Below are positions 1 to 5,174 of a stretch of 5,174 nucleotides of DNA, piece by piece. Positions within the stretch are counted from its first letter, which is position 1. Each line of letters begins with the position of its first letter. A model generated the notes under the pieces. It saw nothing but the letters and a program-made list of their open reading frames with translations, ran no database searches and was not told the origin of the DNA. The DNA comes from an uncultured Eubacteriales bacterium (GTDB lineage: Bacteria > Bacillota > Clostridia > Lachnospirales > CAG-274), in the NCBI GenBank assembly GCA_902497185.1, contig CABVEG010000152.1:1-5174 (forward strand), given 5' to 3'. Position numbers and translations under genes: made by a program.

Positions 1-26
1 ACTGCAAAGATAAGCTAAATTATAAT

Positions 27-995
27 TTACCCTAAATACTCCCTCATAAATTCCCTCTGCTCCACAATTTCATCAATCTTATTCTTAACTCCTGTAGGCA
101 AAAAACTTTTAGACCTTTTAAAAAAGTCCTCCATAGCACTTACAAATCGGTGCGGATACATAAGAACTACTCTCAGAACCTCATAATCTGCATTTGAAAT
201 TGAGGTATATCTTGAATACTTATTCAAAACTTCGTCTAAAAACATATACTGCAAATTATTTTTGCTGCTGTAATAACAGTTTTTTCTAACATATCGCCTT
301 ATAAAAAAGGCAATATCCTCTATATAATTAAGATATTTCATATTATCCCAGTCAATTATATATGTTCTGCCCTTTTTATATATTATATTACCTTCTTTAA
401 GCCCACAGTGACAATAAGTGGAATTTTTGCCATAATTGAGTGTATCCAGTTTTTCAGTAATTTCAATACATTCCTCGGCAATTTGTCTGAAAGTCTTTAT
501 TTTTTCCTTATCCCAATACTGACAGCCCTTCTGATTTATAAGTTTAATTATTCTTTCAAGGGATTTTGCCTTACTGCGGTACATTGAAATAGTTGCATTG
601 TTATCACCGGCAGCAGAAAGCATTTCCTCACTCATAAGTCTTAATCCTTTATGTAATCTGCCAATATCACTAAGAGCAATACTTACCTGGGTATTATTGT
701 TAAAATCCAGCTCATTGGCACCAAAATATCTGGTTACAACATATATTTTACCCTCCTCCTCATAATAAGGAAGATTTTGATCGGTAACGGCATAAGTATC
801 TATATTGTGAATGCCATAATCAAAAAGACACTCTTTAACTCTGTGTATTTCATTTATTTTGCTTGGCTTTGGTCTTGCAACAGAAAGGGAGTAAGCTCCG
901 TTGCTGCAATTAAGTACATAGTAATAGCGGCATTTATAAACATTAATAGGATTAATATTAAATTTTTTACTTATTTCAACTATATTTTCATACAA
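27..995 (-). CDS. CotS-family spore coat protein, kinase-fold (APH-like), probable pseudokinase
   Basis: A 322-residue protein of the CotS / aminoglycoside-phosphotransferase-like fold, a family found on spores of Bacilli and Clostridia. Visible family marks are an N-terminal lobe with a YYVLNCSNGAYSL strand pair, the segment NIDTYAVTDQNLPYYEEEGKIYVVTRYF (hinge side), a short RLHKG helix, the catalytic-loop region YCHCGLKEGNI (H196 to N203), IDWD (D215, D217), and EDIAFFIRRYVRK, which is very typical of CotS proteins. The usual loop Asp (H-G-D) is Gly198, and the strand where the ATP-binding Lys is expected reads SLSV, so catalysis is doubtful. I place the start at TTG 995-993 because GGGAAGGTGA lies just upstream at 1010-1001. 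The frame also opens at TTG 1034, but that codon has no ribosome binding site. Mother-cell expression is inferred. Its exact partner or substrate is unknown. Confidence 0.82.
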   Translation of the reverse strand: MYENIVEISKKFNINPINVYKCRYYYVLNCSNGAYSLSVARPKPSKINEIHRVKECLFDYGIHNIDTYAVTDQNLPYYEEEGKIYVVTRYFGANELDFNNNTQVSIALSDIGRLHKGLRLMSEEMLSAAGDNNATISMYRSKAKSLERIIKLINQKGCQYWDKEKIKTFRQIAEECIEITEKLDTLNYGKNSTYCHCGLKEGNIIYKKGRTYIIDWDNMKYLNYIEDIAFFIRRYVRKNCYYSSKNNLQYMFLDEVLNKYSRYTSISNADYEVLRVVLMYPHRFVSAMEDFFKRSKSFLPTGVKNKIDEIVEQREFMREYLG

Positions 996-997
996 AA

Positions 998-1060
998 AAA
1001 TCACCTTCCCAGCAGAATTTTTATCCGCACACAATTTATTTTATGTATGAAAGGTGATTT
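998..1060 (-). promoter_or_regulatory. Long hairpin masking the CotS-like RBS, with terminator-like U-run
   Basis: In minus-strand RNA, bases 1060-1049 (AAATCACCTTTC) pair with 1009-998 (GGAAGGTGATTT) as twelve consecutive pairs, one of them U-G. On the plus strand that pair would be an A-C mismatch, so the fold favours minus-strand RNA. The 39-base loop holds a five-pair inner hairpin (GCGGA 1028-1024 with TCTGC 1016-1012). The 3' arm contains the ribosome binding site of the CotS-like gene and is followed by a run of seven T (1000-994). The structure could therefore end transcripts leaving aroK, hide the ribosome binding site in those that read through, or both. The long loop makes it an unusual terminator. 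Confidence 0.55.
1001..1010 (-). promoter_or_regulatory. Ribosome binding site that sets the CotS-like start
   Basis: On the minus strand this reads GGGAAGGTGA and ends five bases before TTG 995-993, giving normal Shine-Dalgarno spacing of about eight bases from AAGG. No comparable site precedes the longer TTG start at 1034, so this decides the start. The same bases form the 3' arm of the hairpin at 998-1060. Confidence 0.65.
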
Positions 1061-1066
1061 ATATGA
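1038..1066 (-). promoter_or_regulatory. Candidate SigE-type sporulation promoter for the CotS-like gene
   Basis: The minus strand reads TCATATA (1066-1060), a 14-base gap, then CATAAAAT (1045-1038). From memory, the mother-cell SigE pattern is an ATAT-rich -35 and CATACA-T -10 about 14 bases apart. This site misses one -10 base. CATAAAATA also fits the SigK -10 form, but I see no AC at the expected SigK -35 distance. A start near 1031 would lie inside the loop of the 998-1060 hairpin and leave its 5' arm out of the RNA. The link to a spore coat-type gene supports the call. A+T richness weakens it. Confidence 0.42.
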
Positions 1067-1068
1067 TT

Positions 1069-1575
1069 TTAATTAATTATATCCTGTATTTTTTCAAGAG
1101 TTTCATCAATGTTAAGATCACTCACATCAATTATAACATCGGCACACCTATTATATATAGGCTCTCTTTCTGCCATAATTTTGGCAATTTTCTCCTCCTT
1201 GTTACCTCCTGCAAGAAGTGGTCTGGTATTATCAAATCTCAAATTATAAGCAATCTGCTTAGGACTTGACTTTAAGTAAATAACAATGCCGCCCTTTTTA
1301 AGATTGACAACATTTACATCACTTTTAATAACGCCTCCGCCTGTTGCAATTATTTTGCTTTTAGGCTGAGCAAAACGCTGACAAAGCTCCTTTTCAAGCT
1401 CCCTGAAATAGGGCTCACCCTTTGTTTTGAAAATATCGTTGATTGACATACCTTCTTTATTTTCAATGAAGTCATCCATATCTATAAATTCCCTCTTTAG
1501 TGTTATGGAAAGCTTTTTGCCGATACTTGTTTTTCCACTTCCCATAAATCCAATAAGAACAATATTTTTTTCCAT
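1069..1575 (-). CDS. aroK: Shikimate kinase
   Basis: A cytoplasmic enzyme that phosphorylates shikimate at the 3-hydroxyl with ATP, the fifth step of the chorismate pathway. The 168 residues match the normal single-domain length. Visible motifs are the P-loop GFMGSGKTS (residues 9-17), the Asp pair D32 and D34 that binds magnesium and shikimate, FRELE with R58, TGGG (78-81) for shikimate binding, the lid arginine in NTRPLL (R118), and EREPIY (R137). The ATG follows the aroE stop codon with no gap (TAA then ATG). Its ribosome binding site, AGGGAG, lies inside the end of aroE, so translational coupling is likely. It is the last of three tightly packed genes. The next gene begins after a 73-base gap that has its own control signals. 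Confidence 0.96.
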   Translation of the reverse strand: MEKNIVLIGFMGSGKTSIGKKLSITLKREFIDMDDFIENKEGMSINDIFKTKGEPYFRELEKELCQRFAQPKSKIIATGGGVIKSDVNVVNLKKGGIVIYLKSSPKQIAYNLRFDNTRPLLAGGNKEEKIAKIMAEREPIYNRCADVIIDVSDLNIDETLEKIQDIIN

Positions 1576-2463
1576 TTAACAATTCTCCCTGAAATACTTA
1601 CTTAATTTTGTGCAAAGCTCCTCTTGAAGCTCTTTGTCATATTTTTCATCAAACCATATTTCTTCGGCAGCAACTGCCTGATAAACAAGCATACAAAAGC
1701 CGTTAAGGGTTCTAATTCCTTCTTCCTTTGCGTCTTTTAAAAGCTGTGTTTCCCAAGGTGTATAAATTGCATCAAATACAAACTCTACACCCTTTTTATT
1801 GTAAAAACTCCTATCCTCAACAGGGCTTAAACCAATTTTATCGCCAAATCCTACAGTAGTGGCATTTATTATAATATCACAATGTTCAATTTCATTTATT
1901 TCACTCATTGCCACAAATTCAATTTCAGAATCATAATATGCTGAAATATTTTTAGCCAGCCTTTTTGCTTTATCAACAGTTCTGTTAGCTATTATAAGTT
2001 TTTTGCAGCCTTCATCACAAGCCATAACGGCACAGGCATTTGCCGCACCTCCTGCCCCAAGTAAAAGCACGGTTTTATCTTTAATAGCATAACCGGCATT
2101 TTTAATGGCATAGGCTACACCAATTACATCGGTATTGTAGCCAACATATCCGTCCTCTGTGTATTTAAGGGTATTTACAGCACCAATAGCTCTTGCTCTC
2201 TTGTCAATATCACAAAGCAAATCCATAACAGCCACCTTATGAGGTACCGTTACGTTAATCCCCTTAATACCAAGACAATAGGCACCCTTAATAGCGCCCT
2301 GAACACAATCTGGCTGTACCTCCATTGCCGTATAAATAAAGTCCCTGCCTGTTACTCCCGCCATTGTATTGTGTATAACAGGGCTAAAGCTATGCTTAAC
2401 AGGACAGCCTATAACCGTAAATACTGAAGTAGTTCCCTTTACTCTGCTGAATATATCACTCAT
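1576..2463 (-). CDS. aroE: Shikimate dehydrogenase (NADP-dependent)
   Basis: Reduces 3-dehydroshikimate to shikimate with NADPH, the step directly before AroK. The 295 residues are slightly long for AroE (usually about 270-290). The substrate domain shows the serine pair S25 and S27 (HSFSP), the catalytic lysine K76 in NVTVPHK, N97-T98, and D112 in GYNTD. The cofactor domain shows the GAGGAA turn (136-141), NRT (160-162) as expected for NADP-preferring forms, NATTVG (200-205), and the C-terminal NGFCMLVYQA with Q262. The ATG overlaps the yqeG stop by four bases (ATGA, 2463-2460). A GTGAGG ribosome binding site lies in the yqeG tail, so the genes are probably translated as a unit. Quinate/shikimate variants (YdiB type) are possible, but adjacency to aroK favours the biosynthetic enzyme. 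Confidence 0.96.
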   Translation of the reverse strand: MSDIFSRVKGTTSVFTVIGCPVKHSFSPVIHNTMAGVTGRDFIYTAMEVQPDCVQGAIKGAYCLGIKGINVTVPHKVAVMDLLCDIDKRARAIGAVNTLKYTEDGYVGYNTDVIGVAYAIKNAGYAIKDKTVLLLGAGGAANACAVMACDEGCKKLIIANRTVDKAKRLAKNISAYYDSEIEFVAMSEINEIEHCDIIINATTVGFGDKIGLSPVEDRSFYNKKGVEFVFDAIYTPWETQLLKDAKEEGIRTLNGFCMLVYQAVAAEEIWFDEKYDKELQEELCTKLSKYFRENC

Positions 2464-2966
2464 TTTTTAGCCTCACTTTTAAGATAAAATTTTAATACTA
2501 TTTTTTCAAAGGGTCTTTTGGGGGCAGTAATAAGCTCATCCTTAGGACTAACCTGCTTAACAAGAACAGAATAAGCTCCTGCCTTATTTCCACACCATAC
2601 ATCGGTAAAAATCTGATCTCCAACTATCATTGTTTTTTCAGGCACAGAGCCCATTTCATACATTATTTTCATAAAGCCCTTGATTCCAGGCTTTTTAGCC
2701 CTGAAAACATAAGGTATATTAACAGGTGTGCAAAAGGTTCGACTTCTGATTTCCTTACTGTTTGAAAGAACACCTATCTTAATACCCTCTGCCCTAAGAG
2801 CATTAAAATAACTAACCAGTTTTTCATCAGGCACCTTTATCCAGTATGGAACAAGAGTATTATCTATATCAAATATTATGGTATCAATACCCAAATTATT
2901 AAGCTTTTTCACAGTTATTTCATAAACCGACGAAAGATATTCCTTAGGATACAGAAATTTAAACAC
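2460..2966 (-). CDS. yqeG: YqeG-family HAD-IIIA phosphatase (probable phosphatidylglycerophosphate phosphatase)
   Basis: A HAD-superfamily hydrolase of 168 residues, normal for YqeG, with all four HAD motifs. Motif I is DIDNTL (nucleophile D33, acid/base D35), motif II has S68-N69 in GVLSNS, motif III has K93 in AKKPG, and motif IV is GDQIFTDV with D118 and D123. The N-terminal FKFLYPKEYLSSVYEI is also typical of the family. Relatives of this group, including mitochondrial Gep4, dephosphorylate phosphatidylglycerophosphate to phosphatidylglycerol. That role is inferred here, not shown. The start is GTG 2966-2964, eight bases after a perfect AGGAGG (2980-2975). It is the first gene of the operon with aroE and aroK. 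An intrinsic terminator lies about 60 bases before its start, and I see only a weak promoter between the two (TTTACA 3013-3008, 17 bases, TACTCT 2990-2985). Confidence 0.9.
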   Translation of the reverse strand: MFKFLYPKEYLSSVYEITVKKLNNLGIDTIIFDIDNTLVPYWIKVPDEKLVSYFNALRAEGIKIGVLSNSKEIRSRTFCTPVNIPYVFRAKKPGIKGFMKIMYEMGSVPEKTMIVGDQIFTDVWCGNKAGAYSVLVKQVSPKDELITAPKRPFEKIVLKFYLKSEAKK

Positions 2967-3026
2967 TTAAATCACCTCCTATATAGAGTACAACAAAATC
3001 TAATTTTTGTAAATATATTTCTGCAT

Positions 3027-3063
3027 AAAAATAACCTGTCATTTATACCTGACAGGCTATTTT
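3027..3063 (-). terminator. Intrinsic terminator ending the structured RNA, upstream of yqeG
   Basis: In minus-strand RNA, bases 3063-3050 (AAAATAGCCTGTCA) pair with 3041-3028 (TGACAGGTTATTTT) in an unbroken 14-pair stem with one G-U pair, an eight-base loop and a T-rich end. On the plus strand the G-U becomes a C-A mismatch, so minus is the better direction, although some bidirectional activity is possible. The sulP transcript already has its own terminator at 3306-3350. This one therefore probably serves the RNA that starts near 3206. Confidence 0.82.
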
Positions 3064-3206
3064 AGTTCTGCAACAAATATATGTTTATTGCTGTTAGCTG
3101 TAAATATTCCTTTCTGCCGACAGATGAAACCGTCTAATAAAATTAATATTGTCCCCCCGACATACAGCTAATTGTGTAAGAAGCATTTAATTATTGCTTA
3201 CTTCTT
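3027..3206 (-). ncRNA. Unrecognised structured RNA, about 180 nt (small RNA or attenuator leader)
   Basis: A near-consensus promoter lies at its 5' end and a strong terminator at its 3' end, with no convincing gene between. Reading down the minus strand the helices are: P1, TAAGAAG (3207-3201) with CTTCTTA (3183-3177); P2, TTAGCTGTA (3171-3163) with TACAGCTAA (3102-3094), nine perfect pairs; inside P2, a TGTC/GACA hairpin with a five-G loop (3162-3150) and GACGG/CTGTC (3134-3119, one G-U); P3, GCAATAAA (3091-3084) with TTTGTTGC (3077-3070, one U-G); then the terminator. AATATT (3150-3145) may pair with 3108-3103 and extend P2. Three helices need G-U pairs that fail on the plus strand. I see no T-box, 6S-like closing stem or known riboswitch core, so the class is left open. 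Confidence 0.62.
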
Positions 3207-3221
3207 ATAACTATTATAAGA
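3203..3221 (-). repeat. 19-bp palindrome over the -10 box and start site (candidate operator)
   Basis: TCTTATAA, TAG, TTATAAGA: perfect eight-base arms around a three-base centre. It covers the whole -10 box and the likely transcription start, and it overlaps the neighbouring 17-bp palindrome by three bases. The two centres are 15 bases apart. A protein bound here would block RNA polymerase. No regulator gene is visible in the window. Confidence 0.45.
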
Positions 3222-3241
3222 TATATGTTATATCTATTCAA
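3213..3241 (-). promoter_or_regulatory. Strong sigma-A promoter of the structured RNA
   Basis: TTGAAT (3241-3236), exactly 17 bases, then a perfect TATAAT (3218-3213), predicting a start near 3206. The A/T-rich block just upstream (TTAAAAATTT region, about 3254-3245) could act as an UP element. It is the best housekeeping promoter in the window. Further upstream, from 3305 to about 3255, I see nothing else. Two palindromes cover the promoter core. Confidence 0.75.
3219..3235 (-). repeat. 17-bp palindrome filling the promoter spacer (candidate operator)
   Basis: AGATATA, ACA, TATATCT: perfect seven-base arms around a three-base centre. It spans exactly the 17 bases between the -35 and -10 boxes. 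Such placement is typical of a regulator-binding site, but the bases are nearly all A/T, so chance cannot be excluded. Confidence 0.45.
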
Positions 3242-3305
3242 GGCAAATTTTTAACAAACTTAAATGTAATTTTTTGGTAATTATGACGAATTTACACCTT
3301 TTTGC

Positions 3306-3350
3306 AAAATAAAAAAGGATATTTAAAAATTTAATTCTAAATACCCCTTT
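3306..3350 (-). terminator. Intrinsic terminator of sulP
   Basis: It lies 14 bases after the sulP stop codon. In minus-strand RNA, AAAGG (3350-3346) pairs with CCTTT (3318-3314), and TATTTA (3343-3338) with TAAATA (3325-3320), around a small internal loop. A run of six T (3316-3311) and then ATTTT follow. It separates sulP from the structured RNA downstream. Confidence 0.75.
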
Positions 3351-3363
3351 AAAAATATGAATA

Positions 3364-5055
3364 TTATTTATTTTTTCTTGTTCTCTTTTTCTTATTCTCT
3401 TTACTTATGGTTACAATTTCACTGGCAAAAGCAAATGCCTCGTCCATTGTGTCAAAAAATCTTTCCTTACCCATTCTTTTTTCACAGCCGTACTTTTTAA
3501 GTACCTTTAAAGGCTGTGGCTGTAATTCAGCATAAAGCACCAATATATGATGAGTCTTTGCATACTCAATAACATATTTAAGAGAATCAAGAGATGTTGC
3601 ATCAATGGTTGGCACATTTGTCATTCTGAGGATAAGCACATCACTTTTAATGTTCATTTTTTTCATAGTATCCATAAATCTTGTAGATGCGCCAAAGAAC
3701 ATAGGACCTGCAAGCTCGTATACCATAATTTCATTGTTAATATACTTATATGTATCGTTTTCATGTTCCTTTGAAACTGTATTAATATTAAAGCTTTCTG
3801 ACATTTTCTTCATAAAGAGGAACATAGCAAGAACCATACCAATTTCAATAGCTACAACAAGGTCAAATACTACAGTAAGTACAAATGTAAGAATAAGAAT
3901 TGACAAATCACTCTTTGTTGTCTTTGCAATTTCAGCAAACTCCTTAAATTCACACATATTCCAGCTTACTACAATAAGTATACCTGCAAGAGTAGGCATA
4001 GGAATAAGTTTTGCAAGAGGCATAGCAACAAGCATAATAACAAGAAGCACAACTGCGTGAACCATACCTGCAACAGGAGTTCTGCCGCCGTTTCTGATAT
4101 TTGCCGCTGTTCTTGCAATGGCGCCTGTAGCAGGAAGTCCGCCGAAAAGTGCAGAACCTATATTTGCAATACCCTGGGCAATTAATTCCTGATTAGAGTT
4201 ATGCTTGTCACCTGTCATACCATCAGCCACAACAGCAGATAAAAGTGACTCAATGCCTGCAAGAATTGCAATGGTAAGAGCAGGCTGAATAAGAGCCATA
4301 ACATCAACACCTTCAAGGCTTGGAATATGCGGCATTGGAATTGTACCCTTTAAGTCAGTAAACTTAGAGCCTATAGTCTGTACTGATGTTGCCATACCAT
4401 TTTTCTGAAGTAGGTAAACAACAGCCGTTGTAACTACAAGAGCAATAAGTGAGCCAGGAATTTTTTTATTAATCTTTCCCCAAAGAACACTTATAACAAT
4501 ACTTGCAATACCAACCCCTGCGGCAAAAATATCAATTTTATCCAAATTCTGAATATATGTAATCCACTTAGGGATAAACTCTGAGCTTATGCCTGAAATA
4601 TTCATACCCAAAAAGTCATTAAGCTGTGTTGAAAAAAGAGTTACGGCAATACCTGTAGTAAAGCCTACCGTAATAGGAAACGGTATAAACTTAATAACAT
4701 CACCAAGCTTTAATAAGCCAAAAATCACAAGAAATCCGCCTGCCATTAATGTAGCAATAATAAGTCCGTCAACACCATACTGCTCAATTATACCACAAAT
4801 AATAACAACAAATGCAGCAGTAGGGCCACCGATCTGAACACGACTGCCACCTAAAAATGAAATGAGAAAACCTGCAACAATGGCAGTAATAAGACCTATC
4901 TCAGGACCCACCCCCGATGAAATTGCAAGTGCAATGGAAAGCGGCAGGGCAACAACTGCCACAATAAGACCAGAAATAATGTCAGTAATAAGATTTTTGC
5001 CCTTTAAATCCTGAGGTGACTCTTTAATAATTTGAAATAATTTTGGAATAAACAC
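3364..5055 (-). CDS. SulP-family inorganic anion transporter with STAS domain
   Basis: A membrane protein of 563 residues, the usual SulP length. The first roughly 430 residues are a chain of hydrophobic segments. They begin with the family signature region VVALPLSIALAISSGVGPEIGL (about 34-55), followed by GGSRVQIGGPTAAF and, mid-protein, GIANIGSALFGGLPATGAIARTAANIRNGGRTPVAG. The cytoplasmic STAS domain starts near residue 438 (YINNEIMVYELAGPMFFGA) and includes IDATSLDSL with S488, the site equivalent to the phosphorylatable Ser of anti-sigma antagonists. The tail is very basic (KENKKKRTRKNK). The family carries sulfate, bicarbonate or other anions, and sequence alone does not settle which. 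No sulfate-assimilation or carbonic anhydrase gene is nearby. The start is GTG 5055-5053, after a modest AAAGG site. It has its own promoter and terminator, so it is probably transcribed alone. Confidence 0.93.
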   Translation of the reverse strand: MFIPKLFQIIKESPQDLKGKNLITDIISGLIVAVVALPLSIALAISSGVGPEIGLITAIVAGFLISFLGGSRVQIGGPTAAFVVIICGIIEQYGVDGLIIATLMAGGFLVIFGLLKLGDVIKFIPFPITVGFTTGIAVTLFSTQLNDFLGMNISGISSEFIPKWITYIQNLDKIDIFAAGVGIASIVISVLWGKINKKIPGSLIALVVTTAVVYLLQKNGMATSVQTIGSKFTDLKGTIPMPHIPSLEGVDVMALIQPALTIAILAGIESLLSAVVADGMTGDKHNSNQELIAQGIANIGSALFGGLPATGAIARTAANIRNGGRTPVAGMVHAVVLLVIMLVAMPLAKLIPMPTLAGILIVVSWNMCEFKEFAEIAKTTKSDLSILILTFVLTVVFDLVVAIEIGMVLAMFLFMKKMSESFNINTVSKEHENDTYKYINNEIMVYELAGPMFFGASTRFMDTMKKMNIKSDVLILRMTNVPTIDATSLDSLKYVIEYAKTHHILVLYAELQPQPLKVLKKYGCEKRMGKERFFDTMDEAFAFASEIVTISKENKKKRTRKNK

Positions 5056-5093
5056 TTTTTTAATTTCCTTTCCCTTTTATTTACTATATATTA

Positions 5094-5122
5094 ATATTAA
5101 GATTTTTGTAATAATTAGTCAA
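5094..5122 (-). promoter_or_regulatory. Probable sigma-A promoter of sulP
   Basis: TTGACT (5122-5117), 17 bases, then TAATAT (5099-5094): five and four of six consensus matches. The predicted start near 5087 gives a leader of about 30 bases before the GTG. The -10 is one choice among several A/T-rich hexamers. Confidence 0.5.
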
Positions 5123-5144
5123 GTGAAAAATGAAAAAAAGGTGT

Positions 5145-5159
5145 AATAATTATATTATT
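5145..5159. repeat. Short inverted repeat between divergent promoters
   Basis: AATAAT, TAT, ATTATT: six-base perfect arms around three bases. It sits between the sulP -35 box and the plus-strand TTGACA at the window edge. It could be an operator, but it is pure A/T and may be chance. Confidence 0.2.
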
Positions 5160-5161
5160 TC

Positions 5162-5167
5162 TTGACA
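5162..5167 (+). promoter_or_regulatory. Consensus -35 box at window edge, probable divergent promoter
   Basis: A perfect TTGACA on the plus strand seven bases before the window ends. The -10 box would fall outside. It suggests a gene transcribed away from sulP. Confidence 0.35.
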
Positions 5168-5174
5168 TATATAG

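Noticed and set aside
1032..1034. Longer start (TTG 1034) for the CotS-like protein
   Set aside because: There is no ribosome binding site upstream, the codon sits in the loop of a hairpin, and the extra 13 residues do not resemble the CotS N-terminus.
1063..1269. Plus-strand frame antisense to the end of aroK, preceded by AAGGTGA at good spacing
   Set aside because: The apparent ribosome binding site is the mirror arm of the inverted repeat that masks the CotS-like site. The peptide has no recognisable family and lies fully opposite a clear aroK.
2985..3013. Promoter directly before yqeG (TTTACA, 17 bases, TACTCT)
   Set aside because: The -10 box matches only three of six consensus bases and would place the start almost at the ribosome binding site. 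It is kept only as an alternative.
3094..3186. A 30-codon minus-strand frame (MLLTQLAV...ERNIYS) inside the structured RNA
   Set aside because: No ribosome binding site lies before the ATG, and the frame spans the P2 helix and its hairpins. Structure explains the bases better than coding. It could mislead gene callers.
3027..3206. Identification of the RNA as 6S RNA or a T-box
   Set aside because: Its length is near that of 6S, but the 5' end forms its own hairpin instead of pairing with the 3' end around a central bubble. The T-box GGGUGGNACCGCG sequence is absent.
3605..4060. Long plus-strand open frame opposite sulP
   Set aside because: It lies entirely antisense to a well-supported transporter, and its hydrophobic composition mirrors the coding of the real gene. 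No ribosome binding site or promoter supports it.

Overview
The window looks like chromosome of a low-GC, spore-forming Firmicute of the class Clostridia, with a Lachnospiraceae-like feel. This rests on the strong A+T bias, AGGAGG-type ribosome binding sites, GTG and TTG starts, a CotS-family spore protein and a YqeG-aroE-aroK gene order. The genus cannot be told from sequence alone. Every gene I can support lies on the minus strand, so the window reads from right to left.

Right part (5174 to 3306): a monocistronic SulP-family anion transporter with a C-terminal STAS domain. It has its own sigma-A type promoter at 5094-5122 and an intrinsic terminator just after the stop codon. A perfect TTGACA at the right edge on the plus strand suggests a divergent promoter serving a gene outside the window.

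Middle part (3305 to 2967): a 397-base gap between protein genes that is not empty. It holds a near-consensus minus-strand promoter (TTGAAT, 17 bases, TATAAT) overlaid by two adjacent perfect palindromes. After it comes a stretch of about 180 nt that folds into several hairpins and ends in a strong intrinsic terminator. Three helices use G-U pairs that only work in the minus-strand RNA, which fixes its direction. I do not recognise its class. It is either a free-standing small RNA or a terminated 5' leader (attenuator or riboswitch) of the following operon.

Left part (2966 to 27): a tightly packed operon. It encodes a YqeG-type HAD phosphatase (probably phosphatidylglycerophosphate phosphatase), shikimate dehydrogenase (aroE, 4-base overlap) and shikimate kinase (aroK, start codon directly after the aroE stop). 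The two aro genes catalyse consecutive steps of chorismate synthesis. A CotS-like kinase-fold protein follows after a 73-base gap. That gap contains a sporulation-type (SigE-like) promoter lying inside a long hairpin. The hairpin would mask the cotS-like ribosome binding site in read-through transcripts but not in transcripts from the internal promoter. The CotS-like protein appears to lack two catalytic kinase residues.
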